From contig NZ_JAJJZG010000003.1 of NCBI RefSeq assembly GCF_021028995.1, positions 1 through 64,000 on the forward strand: a stretch of DNA of 64,000 nt, written 5' to 3'. The position numbers were made by a program, and so were the translations under genes. Shown here one piece after another: positions 1 through 7,287 of this stretch. Source of the stretch: Halobacterium sp. KA-4. GTDB taxonomy: Archaea; Halobacteriota; Halobacteria; Halobacteriales; Halobacteriaceae. The notes under the pieces are model-generated. The model was not told where the DNA came from, made no database searches, and saw nothing but the letters and a program-made list of their open reading frames with translations. Position 1 is the stretch's first letter. The number at the start of each line of letters is the position of its first letter.

Positions 1-2
1 TG

Positions 3-119
3 CTGGCGACGTGGCGCCAGCAGGGACGCAATCCATACGAAGAGCTTCGTCGAGTCGTCAGCAACAATGATATGATCTCACGGGCTCACACTGTGCCGAC
101 TGTCGAGACCTCGGGGTAA
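3..119 (+). pseudogene. 3' end of a transposase-like gene (partial at window edge)
   Basis: An open frame enters from the left edge and stops at 117-119, giving 38 codons that begin LATWRQQGRNPYEELRRVV. This resembles, from memory, the C-terminus of IS66-type transposases of haloarchaea, but too little is present to be sure. A mobile element lying immediately left of the window would explain why the Tat-signal gene at 78-350 on the other strand loses its sensible ending here. Whether the transposase is intact cannot be judged. Confidence 0.35.
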
Positions 120-350
120 ACACGTACTTTCAGTGTATTCCACCTCCTTCGATTCCCCATTTTCAAGGATATATTCTGCGACCGCATAGTTATCCTTTAT
201 AGTAGGGAACCTAGCATCTACAACGTCGTGTTCCCATCCCTTTTGCGAAGTGCTACCAGCCTTAACAAGCCCCAGAGGGCCTGAGGAAAGACCAGCCATT
301 CCAATTCCTGCTAGTACCGCTCTCCTGGAAGTCTGATTATGTTCAGACAT
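78..350 (-). pseudogene. Tat-signal exported protein, probably truncated
   Basis: The frame from the ATG at 350 encodes about 90 residues. It opens with a twin-arginine signal, SRRAVLAGIGMAGLSS, typical of folded proteins exported by haloarchaea. The remaining 60 or so residues match nothing I recognise. The last part overlaps, on the opposite strand, the end of a transposase-like frame, so the natural C-terminus was probably replaced by an insertion. Codon use is less GC-rich than in the core genes. An upstream in-frame start at 416 is possible but would put residues before the Tat motif that look untranslated. Confidence 0.4.
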
Positions 351-419
351 AATCCAACTTTGATTAGAAGGGTATTTATAGTATATTTTCCCCTCATTCT
401 CACACTCTGCAATCACTAA

Positions 420-1900
420 TTATTTTATAGAATGCTGCTGCTCTGAAAATCCAATAGAGCTACACTAGACCTCGAAGTTGCGTGGTCAGTCCTGCGGGAC
501 TAACCACGCGGCGGCGTTCCTGTATTGATTCACCGACGAATATGCTGTTACTGACACAGGTTTCTCGTCGATGCTGCTAGGTATCTAACTGCCTTGCTCG
601 CCACAAGTTGAGCGGTCAGCTTAACTACGCGTTCGAAACCCACCATCAACAATAATTTTAGACTGCACTATGCGAATTGACTACTTCCACTCTTCCTGGC
701 GAGGCACTCAATCCAATGCATGACCCTGATTACGTCGATTTGGCTACCACGACAACACGAACGGCCGAGTTAAGCGCATAACGGAAAGAAACTAGCGGAG
801 GAAGTCCTGACTCGGACCGTGTTGATCATAAGATGTATTGTCCGATTGGTGGTTTGTAGAAATCCAAACGCCGAATCTCTGGTAGCCACCGTAGACGAGA
901 TTAATATAGCGAAATAGAATTTATTTATTCGGCTTGTGGGGTGCGAGAAACCGGTGCGTTGACGAACGTACTATTACGGAACGCGAAATCACCCCTGAAT
1001 AGATGCGAGAGCACGTTCGGTCGTCGAGGACGTCAGTCGTAGCCAGTCATTTCCATATCCTCCGCTAACTCCAGGCTCAGCCGACGAAAGAACGAGTTGC
1101 GGGTAGGTGTGTATCCGTGTGAGTCGGCCTGTGTTCGAGCAGTCGAAGCGTAGCACGCGGGGATTCGAGGTCCCGAGACCCCTCCCTGCGTAGCCCCGGT
1201 CTGTACGTCCGTTTTCGAGGGGCTCGACGAACCTCAGTAGATTTCCGTCTTCGAGACGGCGTGACAGCGGCTTTTCCATATACGCCAGCGAAATCGTTCC
1301 ATCTGGCGGTCTCTCTTCTCGTGAATTGGGCGACGGAGAAGCAACGAGGTTAGTGCTTCGCGTGCTGGAGGGACGTTGTCGTCACTCGGTGGAGTGTGCC
1401 TCACTCGCCGATTCGGTACCTTAGCGCGTCGAAAGCGAGGTGGCGCGCAGTCATCGCGGGCCATCCATCCAGATAATTCGCTCCTCGAACGAAGTCTTGA
1501 ACGGCTGCACGAGGTTAGTGTGCTTTTCGGTATAGGGGAGCGGCGCTCGTACAGTCAACTCCAATCGCAGCAACATCATGTCCTCGGAATGGTGTATTCC
1601 ATCCCGGACTGAGCTAGGGCGGATTCGCGACGGGATTAGTTTGGCGAGTCGCCCAGCCGTTCGAGAACGAGTTCCGACTGATCGCGGACCGAGTGCTTGT
1701 GGGCGAGTTCTTCGATCAGCACCGGCTGTATCGAAGCCGTTCGGTTCGACGACACGAGGGAAAACGACGACTGCTGCGAGAGAATCCGACTCGGTCGCTC
1801 GCGAGTGGTCGGAATTACGAGACGGCGCTAAATTCTATATCACGGCAGAAGGCACCATCCGTCAAAAGTAAATATCGTTCTAAATGGTTCTTTAGTTCTA
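420..1900. other. Gene-poor debris region without a convincing gene
   Basis: About 1.5 kb with lower GC than the rest and no open frame with haloarchaeal codon bias. Short frames near 1578-1871 and 1640-1900 on the plus strand give protein-like stretches (for example EWSELRDGAKFYITAEG, and FENEFRLIADRVLVGEFF in another frame). This suggests a frameshifted remnant of a gene, but I cannot name it. The only strong structure is the palindrome at 480-509. The left junction of the adjacent viral element should lie in or near this stretch. Confidence 0.5.
480..509. repeat. 13-bp near-perfect palindrome with 4-base loop
   Basis: GCGTGGTCAGTCC (480-492) pairs with GGACTAACCACGC (497-509) around TGCG, with a single C/A mismatch that becomes a G-U pair if the minus strand is transcribed. 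No gene is next to it. Such subterminal hairpins are typical of IS200/IS605-family ends, so this may be a relic end. Its flanks do not match the other IS ends in the window. Confidence 0.55.
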
Positions 1901-2086
1901 CTAATCATGCGGGAGGGTACTGTATTTGCCCTTGTTAGGATGCTGGTACAGACGATAAGGTGTCTTATCTGCGAGTGTGGTGCCGGATTCGGGGGGAGAT
2001 TGCAGTACCGGCTGGCTGGAACAGGGGTTATTCGTACCAGATTCATGGATTAGTTCGCTGGAGGCTGTAGTGCCGTCTGGCGTCAT
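1901..2086 (-). CDS. Hypothetical protein, last gene of the leftward viral operon
   Basis: 61 codons starting at an ATG whose ATGA overlaps the stop of the gene before it, the coupling used along this whole operon. The product is hydrophilic, has one cysteine and no recognisable domain or membrane segment. The palindromic GATAAGGTGTCTTATC lies inside the frame. The overlap is the main support; codon bias is weaker than upstream, so it may not be a real gene. Confidence 0.4.
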   Translation of the reverse strand: MTPDGTTASSELIHESGTNNPCSSQPVLQSPPESGTTLADKTPYRLYQHPNKGKYSTLPHD

Positions 2087-2307
2087 ATCTCGCCCTCCAG
2101 TGCGAGGATGTACGCGGCGATAAGCGCGAGTTCGTGCGTGTCGAGTCGGTCGCGGTCCGCGGGCTCGACGTGGAAGCCGACGCGCTGGCCGATGCGCTCC
2201 ATCAGCTGCGGTCGGGTGTCGACGAGCGTGAGCCAGTCGACGACGCTGGCCGGGTCGGTGTCGTCGCGGATGAACGGCGGGAGGTCGGTGGGCTCGGGGC
2301 GGGTCAC
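2083..2307 (-). CDS. Small hypothetical viral protein
   Basis: 74 residues from a GTG that overlaps the upstream stop (GTGA). The protein is acidic and helical, with a leucine-rich C-terminal half (HELALIAAYILALEGEI), and no known motif. Its place at the distal end of the leftward operon, among other small accessory proteins, suggests a non-structural role, but the sequence alone does not show one. Confidence 0.6.
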   Translation of the reverse strand: MTRPEPTDLPPFIRDDTDPASVVDWLTLVDTRPQLMERIGQRVGFHVEPADRDRLDTHELALIAAYILALEGEI

Positions 2308-2537
2308 GCATCACTAACCCCCGTGCTCGTAAACTCGTCGTCGCTATACTTTTCGAGGTCGTCGTCGGTCCACTCGGCGAGCTCGTGCTGGCCGTCGGCG
2401 AGGTCGGTGTTGCGGATGCACGCGACGTGCGGGCCGTCGTGGCCTTCGGGACGGCTACACAGAAGCCCGTACGGCGGCTTCTCCGCCTGACAGAGCGGCC
2501 GCGTCAGGTCGTCGGGACAGTAATCGCAGTCGGTCAC
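2304..2537 (-). CDS. Small zinc-finger-like viral protein
   Basis: 77 residues from a GTG at 2537 (GTGA overlap with the 49-codon gene upstream). The longer frame starting at 2654 is rejected because it would run through that gene. The N-terminal CDYC pair and a later CSRPEGHDGPHVAC segment supply Cys/His ligands for one or two zinc sites, a composition common in small halovirus proteins. The C-terminus is acidic. Possible roles are nucleic-acid or protein binding; none is shown. Confidence 0.6.
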   Translation of the reverse strand: MTDCDYCPDDLTRPLCQAEKPPYGLLCSRPEGHDGPHVACIRNTDLADGQHELAEWTDDDLEKYSDDEFTSTGVSDA

Positions 2538-2683
2538 TGGTAGTTCCCTCCCTCGGCGGCCGCGTGGTTGTGCCGTCTCGCGGCGACCGCGAGCGACAGC
2601 GTCATCACGCCGAGCACGTCCTTTTTCGCCTGGGTGCGTTCGGCTTCGCTCCACTCGTCGCGAGCGTTCGCGCGCCGGCTCAT
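2534..2683 (-). CDS. 49-residue hypothetical viral protein
   Basis: A short gene linked at both ends: its ATG overlaps the upstream TGA (ATGA at 2680-2683) and its own TGA overlaps the next GTG. The product, beginning MSRRANARDEWSEAERTQ, is basic and helical with an alanine-rich middle; no signal or known domain. The two exact overlaps make translation likely. Confidence 0.55.
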   Translation of the reverse strand: MSRRANARDEWSEAERTQAKKDVLGVMTLSLAVAARRHNHAAAEGGNYQ

Positions 2684-2916
2684 GCTTTCACGCTCCCGAG
2701 GTCCTGCTGGTCCTCACTCGTGCGGCGACTCGCCTCCGGCTGGACGTCGCGGAGGTCGTCGGCCCACTCGGCCATGTACGCCTTGACGGCGTCGACGCGG
2801 TCGTTCAGCGTCTCCACGTCGGGCGCGCTGACGGTCGTCTTGATGGTGTCGCGGTCGTCGGTCGACGTCCCGCGCGTCAGCTTGACCGTCGTCGAAAACG
2901 CGGCTTCGTCGCTCAT
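2680..2916 (-). CDS. Hypothetical viral protein, possibly coiled-coil
   Basis: 78 residues from ATG. The first half looks like beta strands (STTVKLTRGTSTDDRDTIK) and the second like one amphipathic helix with heptad spacing (VETLNDRVDAVKAYMAEWADDL). Start and stop both overlap neighbouring genes by four bases. No family recognised. Confidence 0.6.
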   Translation of the reverse strand: MSDEAAFSTTVKLTRGTSTDDRDTIKTTVSAPDVETLNDRVDAVKAYMAEWADDLRDVQPEASRRTSEDQQDLGSVKA

Positions 2917-3182
2917 CGCTGCTCGACCTCCGGGAGCGGCATGAGAACGAGGTGGTCGTTGGGCGTCCGATTCTCGTAGACAGCGACGTACCAGCCGTAC
3001 TTCTCCACGAGGTCGGTGAACGAGTTCTTGTCTGTGGCTGCCTCGTTCTGGACGACCTGAAGGCCGGGGCCGCAGTTGGCTGTCTCTTTGATGTGGGGTT
3101 TACTCTCGACGTGCTCGGCCATCTCCTCGCGGTCGAGCACGTTGCTGGCGCGAGCGAACGCTTCGCGGTCGTCGTCGCTCAT
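2913..3182 (-). CDS. Hypothetical viral protein
   Basis: 89 residues from the ATG at 3182, overlapping the 26-codon gene upstream and the next gene downstream by four bases each. It has an acidic helical N-terminus and a C-terminal part rich in aromatic residues (EKYGWYVAVYENRTPNDH) that could form a small alpha/beta fold. There is no membrane segment. The function is unknown. Confidence 0.6.
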   Translation of the reverse strand: MSDDDREAFARASNVLDREEMAEHVESKPHIKETANCGPGLQVVQNEAATDKNSFTDLVEKYGWYVAVYENRTPNDHLVLMPLPEVEQR

Positions 3183-3259
3183 GGGCCGGCCTCACTGTCG
3201 TCAGAACTATCCTCGTCGCCCTCGTCTCCGGTCGTGGGGGCAGCCGGGCTACCAGGCAT
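3179..3259 (-). CDS. 26-residue mini-gene in the viral operon
   Basis: Only 26 codons (MPGSPAAPTTGDEGDEDSSD and six more), but it is joined to both neighbours by exact ATGA overlaps: the ATG at 3257-3259 overlaps the stop of the ribbon-helix-helix gene, and its stop overlaps the next ATG. The peptide is disordered and very acidic. It may be a real micro-protein, or its translation may serve only to carry ribosomes to the next gene. Confidence 0.4.
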   Translation of the reverse strand: MPGSPAAPTTGDEGDEDSSDDSEAGP

Positions 3260-3453
3260 CAGGCGGCCCCCTTCTGTGCATCCTCAACGTCGCTGTCGTC
3301 GACCACGAGGTCAACGTCCGAATCGGTCGGGTCAAATGGCGAGCTTTGAGCCTCCCGAATCAGCGCGCGTAGGTATTTTGCATTGCTGAGTCCGTACTTC
3401 TCGGCTTCGTCTTCAATCGTCTGCGCCATCTCGGGCGAGAGATTGAGGGACAT
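3259..3453 (-). CDS. Ribbon-helix-helix protein, first gene of the distal leftward group
   Basis: 64 residues from the ATG at 3453. A strand followed by two helices (MSLNLSPEMAQTIEDEAEKY, then LSNAKYLRALIREAQ) fits a ribbon-helix-helix DNA-binding domain, followed by an acidic tail. An earlier ATG at 3474 would add seven residues before the strand and is less likely. It faces another ribbon-helix-helix gene at 3602 across 150 bases holding candidate operators, so it may help control that switch. Confidence 0.65.
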   Translation of the reverse strand: MSLNLSPEMAQTIEDEAEKYGLSNAKYLRALIREAQSSPFDPTDSDVDLVVDDSDVEDAQKGAA

Positions 3454-3476
3454 GGTTACCCACATTGCAATCATGA

Positions 3477-3496
3477 GTTATGAAGTTATGAACTTC
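3477..3496. promoter_or_regulatory. Candidate operator: tandem repeat plus inverted repeat
   Basis: GTTATGAA occurs twice in tandem (3477-3484 and 3485-3492), and GAAGTT-ATG-AACTTC is a perfect 6-bp inverted repeat at 3482-3496. The site lies just upstream of the leftward ribbon-helix-helix gene and between two divergent regulators, where such repeats commonly act as binding sites. Function is inferred. Confidence 0.45.
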
Positions 3497-3567
3497 AATG
3501 TTTCTATGGGGCTGAAGATATGCAGAATTGGCGAAAATGATGCTAAGCGCGCTCCTATCCGGTGCAC

Positions 3568-3574
3568 TTTTTAA
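3568..3574 (+). promoter_or_regulatory. TATA box for the gene at 3602
   Basis: TTTTTAA is centred 31 bases before the ATG at 3602, the distance expected for a leaderless haloarchaeal transcript. There is no Shine-Dalgarno sequence in front of that ATG. Confidence 0.55.
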
Positions 3575-3601
3575 CTTATGCTGTTCATTAGTTATTGAGA
3601 C

Positions 3602-3901
3602 ATGGCCCGGCCCTCGTTCAAGCTTGACGACGAGATAGACCGACGCGTAGAGTCGCGTCTATCCTACGGAGATAGCAAGTCGGAGTGGCTTCGGCACGCG
3701 GTGAAGCTTCGCCTTCAGGTGGACCCCGTTCTCGACCGCCTCTATGAACCCTCGCAGCATGAAGAGCGCATGGAGTTCGTCGAGCGCGCGGTTATCGATG
3801 CGGTCAATCGGGAGCTGGAGCGCGCGCCAAAGAAGGGCCACGAAGAGCGCATGGAGCGGATGCCGTCCGAGGTCCGCGAACCTGAGAACGGCGAAGAGTA
3901 G
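3602..3901 (+). CDS. Ribbon-helix-helix-like regulator, lone rightward gene
   Basis: 99 residues. The N-terminus (RPSFKLDDEIDRRVESRLSY) and following helix (SKSEWLRHAVKLRL) look like a ribbon-helix-helix or CopG-type domain. The rest is a charged helical tail, possibly for oligomerisation. It is the only rightward gene within the leftward structural operon, is probably leaderless, and starts 149 bases from the divergent ribbon-helix-helix gene. This position suits a virus repressor, but that role is inferred. It ends only four bases before the stop of the convergent lipoprotein gene. Confidence 0.65.
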   Translation: MARPSFKLDDEIDRRVESRLSYGDSKSEWLRHAVKLRLQVDPVLDRLYEPSQHEERMEFVERAVIDAVNRELERAPKKGHEERMERMPSEVREPENGEE

Positions 3902-3904
3902 TCG

Positions 3905-4534
3905 TTATATTCCCCGAACTGTCGCCTTTATCTCCACTTGAGCGGGGTCTTCGTCGAAATTCGACGGCGGCTGCGCTTCTACAAGTTCGGAGTTGTCGAT
4001 GACCAAGTGATAGCTACCCGGGTCCAGCCGTACCGTATCTGAGCCGCCGGCAGAGTCGAGCGTGTCGCCGAAGTACTTGAAGCGTTCTCCCTCTTCGTAG
4101 TGGGTAAACTCGGAATCTGCGGCAATAAAAACGTCTACGGCGGGTCCGTCACGAACGACAAACTCGTATTCGATCTCCCACGACTCTTCCCACTCCCAGG
4201 AAAACTGGTAGTATTGGTCTTCAAGGATGTTGGTGTTTTCATCAATCCAGTCCTCCTTAACGCGTTGCGTCGTTTGCTGTTCCGCATCATCAATCTCGTC
4301 GTCAAAGACCTGTTCCACCGGGCTTTCTGTCGTCGGCTCTGGGGCCTCAGTCGTCGGTTCTAGGGTCTGCGGTTCTGTCGTCGGTTCTGTCGTTGGTTCT
4401 GGGGTTGGGGCCTCGGTCGTTGTCTCACTGCCACCCGTATCATTCGTTGCCGCGTCGGTACAGCCGGCGAGCCCGGCTGTAAGCGCAACTGTCCCCCCGA
4501 TGAATTTGCGTCGGTTGAGTTCCACGCTCACCAA
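3905..4534 (-). CDS. Tat-type lipoprotein of the viral element
   Basis: 209 residues. The N-terminus has twin arginines and a lipobox (NRRKFIGGTVALTAGLAGC), so it is probably exported folded and lipid-anchored at the cysteine. Residues 35-75 are a Thr/Glu/Pro-rich linker (TTEPTTEP-type repeats), a common site of O-glycosylation. The C-terminal domain (about 95-209) has beta-strand character with many aromatic residues. It is convergent with the regulator at 3602 and faces the cell surface. It could be a superinfection-exclusion or surface-modifying protein, but nothing in the sequence shows this. Confidence 0.7.
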   Translation of the reverse strand: MVSVELNRRKFIGGTVALTAGLAGCTDAATNDTGGSETTTEAPTPEPTTEPTTEPQTLEPTTEAPEPTTESPVEQVFDDEIDDAEQQTTQRVKEDWIDENTNILEDQYYQFSWEWEESWEIEYEFVVRDGPAVDVFIAADSEFTHYEEGERFKYFGDTLDSAGGSDTVRLDPGSYHLVIDNSELVEAQPPSNFDEDPAQVEIKATVRGI

Positions 4535-4585
4535 CTAGTCGAAAGCCACCTTAGAACTGTTGGAAAGAGAAAGAGTTAGCGGCGC

Positions 4586-4924
4586 TCACACGAGGGACGG
4601 GACGAGCGCGACGCCGGTCGCGACCGCGCCCGCCGCCCACCCGATGAGCCCGCCGCCGATGCCGTACCAGGGCTCGCGCTTCAGCTCGGAGCGCACGCCG
4701 CGGCCCGCAAACCGTTTTCCGAGGTCGACGCCTTTGATGCCGAGCGCGACGACGAACAGCCCTGCGAGAATCATGGGCTGGCCGAGCGCGCTCGAAGCGA
4801 ACCCGGCGGCGAAGCCGATAAGCAGCGCGTGGAACTCGCCTGCGTAGGAGAGGACGCCGTCGTACTCGTGGGCGTCCTCCGTGCTCGCAGAGCGGCGCTT
4901 GAGCCACTGTAGCGGATTCTTCAC
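4586..4924 (-). CDS. Membrane protein with glycine-rich helices
   Basis: 112 residues from a GTG overlapping the preceding stop by one base. Two or three hydrophobic helices (about 32-50, 52-66 and 90-110) rich in Gly and Ala indicate an integral membrane protein. The N-terminus is basic (MKNPLQWLKRRSAS). It belongs to a run of small membrane proteins downstream of the capsid genes and may sit in the internal virion membrane, as in other icosahedral membrane-containing haloviruses. No family assigned. Confidence 0.65.
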   Translation of the reverse strand: MKNPLQWLKRRSASTEDAHEYDGVLSYAGEFHALLIGFAAGFASSALGQPMILAGLFVVALGIKGVDLGKRFAGRGVRSELKREPWYGIGGGLIGWAAGAVATGVALVPSLV

Positions 4925-5109
4925 TATGACCCACCTCGTGCTTTCTCGTGCGCCCGCTTCGCGGCCTCGTGTGCCTCCGCGGCTTTCTCTCGGGCCTTCG
5001 GGTCTTTCCCGACACGGCGTGCGTTTTGCACGCTGATGCCGAGGACCGCGAGGTCCAGTGAGACGAGCACGCCGACGCCAGCGACGAAAGTGCCGGTATC
5101 AACTGGCAT
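4924..5109 (-). CDS. Small single-span membrane protein
   Basis: 61 residues from the ATG at 5109. One N-terminal hydrophobic segment (GTFVAGVGVLVSLDLAVLGI) is followed by a strongly charged Lys/Glu/Ala helix (KAAEAHEAAKRAHEKA). A longer frame from 5202 is rejected because it overlaps the upstream gene. Likely a virion membrane or scaffold component, by position only. Confidence 0.6.
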   Translation of the reverse strand: MPVDTGTFVAGVGVLVSLDLAVLGISVQNARRVGKDPKAREKAAEAHEAAKRAHEKARGGS

Positions 5110-5111
5110 GC

Positions 5112-5456
5112 TCAGTTCGTCACCCCCGCGCCGATTTCGAGTAGTGGCCGGAGCAACCAGAGCGCCACGCCCACGATGAGCGCGCCGCCGACGAGCCGCC
5201 ATGGGAGTTCGGGGACGCCAAGCGTCTGGTCGAGGTCGATGCCGCCGCCGTTCTCGTCGAGTTGGATGGGCGTCGCCTCAACGATAGACTGTCCTGTGCC
5301 GTCGTTCCCGCCGACGCCCTCAACGGCCTCCCAGAGGTCGGTGTTGCCGTAGCTGGACGGCGGAGTGTCGACGGGTTCGGCGTCCGGGTTCGGGTCGGCG
5401 TCGGGCGCGCCCGGCAGGCCGGTGTACTCCCAGCCCGGAATCCAGTTAGCCATCAT
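5112..5456 (-). CDS. Single-span membrane protein
   Basis: About 114 residues. The start is the first of two adjacent ATGs (5456 and 5453); a TTG one codon earlier is less likely. A soluble acidic, Pro/Asp-rich N-terminal part (about 1-80) precedes one hydrophobic helix (WRLVGGALIVGVALWLLRPL) near the C-terminus, so this is a tail-anchored topology. It overlaps the end of the upstream gene by 11 bases. Probably a virion protein by context. Confidence 0.6.
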   Translation of the reverse strand: MMANWIPGWEYTGLPGAPDADPNPDAEPVDTPPSSYGNTDLWEAVEGVGGNDGTGQSIVEATPIQLDENGGGIDLDQTLGVPELPWRLVGGALIVGVALWLLRPLLEIGAGVTN

Positions 5457-5853
5457 CAATCACTCCGGCGAGTGCGGCGATGGCGGCGACGACCGCGACG
5501 ACGACCGCGACGACGGCCATCAGCCGCGACCCCGTTGACGGCAGCACTCCCGAGCCCGACCCGGAGCCCGTCGACGACGGGAGCGAGTCAGGCAAATCAA
5601 CCTCGTGGCCGGCCGCCGTCTCCTCGGGCTCGCCGTCGCCGTCTGGGTCCGACACCCCGACGAACCACGAGGCAGGGTCGGCGAACCCGCCGTCGCTCCC
5701 GTCGCCGTCGGTAGCGTCCGCGAGGTCCTGCACGCCCTGCATCGGGTCCTCAAGATAGCTGTTGCCCGTGCCGATAGTGTGGTCCTCGCCGTATGGACTG
5801 TTACCGCCGACCTCCGGCACGACCGCGTCGCCGTCGGCATCCATCCGCGGCAT
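5446..5853 (-). CDS. Acidic protein with C-terminal membrane anchor
   Basis: 135 residues from ATG (ATGA overlap with the previous gene). A long, acidic, Gly/Ser/Asp-rich extracytoplasmic region ends in a Ser/Gly spacer (STGSGSGSG), followed by one C-terminal hydrophobic helix of Ala/Val (about 108-131). The spacer and anchor layout repeats in the next two genes, suggesting several virion spike or membrane proteins built on one plan. Confidence 0.65.
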   Translation of the reverse strand: MPRMDADGDAVVPEVGGNSPYGEDHTIGTGNSYLEDPMQGVQDLADATDGDGSDGGFADPASWFVGVSDPDGDGEPEETAAGHEVDLPDSLPSSTGSGSGSGVLPSTGSRLMAVVAVVVAVVAAIAALAGVIDDG

Positions 5854-6569
5854 CAGTCACCACCTCCGAGTAGGACCGCGGCGATACTCGCAACAACCAG
5901 GGCGACCACCGCGAACGCCCCTGTGCCGAGCCCCGCGAGCGGACCGGAGTACGACCCGCTCTCGGACTCGCCTGGGGTCGGGACCATATCCTCGGTCACG
6001 TCACGCCACGAGTCGGCGTCCGTCGGGATGCCGCTGCCCGTCTGGTTGCCCTCGCCTGCGGGATCGGGCTCGAAGGGGTCGACCGAGTCCGCGGGCGTCG
6101 TCTGCTCACTCTCCGAGCGCCCGGCGTTGTTGCTGAGCCAGGTCGCGACGGCCTCGGTCGCCGTCAGCGCGTCCTCCGGCAGCGGCTCCCACGACGCCGG
6201 CCCCGTTGACCGGAGCGTGCGCGTCGTCGGGATGACCATGGATGCCGCCCGGTTCGCGACGTGCGAGAACGAGTCGCTAAGCCGGATAGCGTCCGTCGAG
6301 CGGTCGACCTCGCCAGCGTCCTCGTCGACATTTATCGCATCCAGCAGCGCGTTCGAAGCGTCGAGATGGAACGCCTCGCCAGACTCCCACGCTGGGGTTT
6401 CGCCAGCGTCCCAGTCGAGGGGCGCGCCGACGCCGGACCCGACCTCATAATGCACGAGGCCATCGCTGCCGATGCTGGTTTCCGGGCCGCTGTCGGGGCT
6501 GTAAATCGCCGTGACAGCCTCCCGAATCTCGGCCTGCGAGTAGTCGGCGAGCGGGTCGCTCGTGCTCAC
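5853..6569 (-). CDS. Virion-type protein with C-terminal membrane anchor
   Basis: 238 residues from GTG (GTGA overlap). A globular acidic domain covers about 1-150, then comes a Pro/Ser/Glu-rich linker (150-205) and a C-terminal hydrophobic helix (about 212-234, GTGAFAVVALVVASIAAVLL). No signal peptide is present, so it would be inserted by its tail. It is one of three consecutive genes with this architecture. No family recognised. Confidence 0.65.
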   Translation of the reverse strand: MSTSDPLADYSQAEIREAVTAIYSPDSGPETSIGSDGLVHYEVGSGVGAPLDWDAGETPAWESGEAFHLDASNALLDAINVDEDAGEVDRSTDAIRLSDSFSHVANRAASMVIPTTRTLRSTGPASWEPLPEDALTATEAVATWLSNNAGRSESEQTTPADSVDPFEPDPAGEGNQTGSGIPTDADSWRDVTEDMVPTPGESESGSYSGPLAGLGTGAFAVVALVVASIAAVLLGGGD

Positions 6570-7051
6570 GACGACGCACCTCCGGCGACCACGGCGACTG
6601 CGACCGCGACGACCGCGGCGACCGCCGCCAACGTGCGCTTCCCGAGCCCGCCGCTCGCGTCGGCGTCGGTTGTCTGGCCGCCCGTGGACGGGGGCGACGG
6701 CGCGGGGTCAGTCGTCGGTGCGTCCGTCGTCTGGCCGTCCGACGGCGTGGGCTCGGGGTCGGGTTCGGGCGTCGACGTGTCCGGCTCGGGGTCGGGTTCG
6801 GGCGTCGACGTGTCCGGCTCGGGGTCGGGTTCGGGTTCGGGTTCGGGAGAGGGTTGCGGGGTGGCACTCCCGACCGGACTCGACGCTGTCGCCGCGAACG
6901 TCTCATTTGACTGGTAGGCGTCCTTCACACGCTGCATCTCGCGACGAGCGAGATTGCCAGCCCGATACGCATCGGTTGCGTCCATCACCTCGAAGCTCTC
7001 GATGCTGCCGGAGTTGTCGGTGTCGAAGCGCCGCAGCAAGCCGAGGCTCAC
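6566..7051 (-). CDS. EF-hand-like, PEPD-repeat membrane-anchored protein
   Basis: 161 residues from GTG (GTGA overlap). Residues 10-21 read DTDNSGSIESFE, a good match to a 12-residue EF-hand calcium loop (Asp-x-Asp-x-Ser-Gly-x-Ile-x-x-x-Glu). A helical part follows, then a stiff linker of Pro-Glu-Pro-Asp repeats (about 68-102) encoded by a 33-bp tandem repeat, and a C-terminal Ala/Val helix (about 140-158). A calcium-binding head on a proline stalk suggests a surface-displayed virion or cell-contact protein. That role is inference. Confidence 0.65.
   Translation of the reverse strand: MSLGLLRRFDTDNSGSIESFEVMDATDAYRAGNLARREMQRVKDAYQSNETFAATASSPVGSATPQPSPEPEPEPDPEPDTSTPEPDPEPDTSTPEPDPEPTPSDGQTTDAPTTDPAPSPPSTGGQTTDADASGGLGKRTLAAVAAVVAVAVAVVAGGASS
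6751..6835. repeat. 33-bp tandem repeat, about 2.6 copies
   Basis: A 33-bp unit beginning GCTCGGGGTCGGGTTCGGGC occurs at 6751-6783 and 6784-6816, and partly at 6817-6835. It encodes an 11-residue unit of the PEPD stalk of the gene at 6566-7051. The repeat can expand or contract in frame, changing stalk length. Confidence 0.85.
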
Positions 7052-7281
7052 TGCGATCCCCTCGACTGTCCCGGCGGCGTCCCACCATGACCGGGCGGCT
7101 CGTTTCCTTCGCGGTGCGCTCGACCAACCGCGCGAGCGTCCTCAACACGGGTCGCGTCCTTGACTGCCTTGACGTGCTCGGGTGGCGGCGCTTCCCCCGG
7201 TCCTGTAACGCCGTCGTCTGCGAACATTTCGAGGATCGTTTCGCCCTTCGCCGCTTTCAGGTGCGTATTGTAATTAGGCAA
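7048..7281 (-). CDS. Hypothetical soluble viral protein
   Basis: 77 residues beginning MPNYNTHLKAAKGETILEM. The only start before this sequence is a TTG at 7281, with GGTGA seven bases upstream formed by the end of the preceding 42-codon gene, so coupled translation from TTG is plausible. The C-terminus is Gly/Pro/Arg-rich and probably disordered. No membrane segment or known domain. Confidence 0.5.
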   Translation of the reverse strand: MPNYNTHLKAAKGETILEMFADDGVTGPGEAPPPEHVKAVKDATRVEDARAVGRAHREGNEPPGHGGTPPGQSRGSQ

Positions 7282-7287
7282 TTGTAG

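Noticed and set aside
989-1279. A 96-codon minus-strand frame in the debris region
   Set aside because: Codon use is not haloarchaeal, no motif is visible and no promoter or coupling supports it.
6751-6835. CRISPR-like array
   Set aside because: The units are directly adjacent without spacers and encode an in-frame protein repeat.
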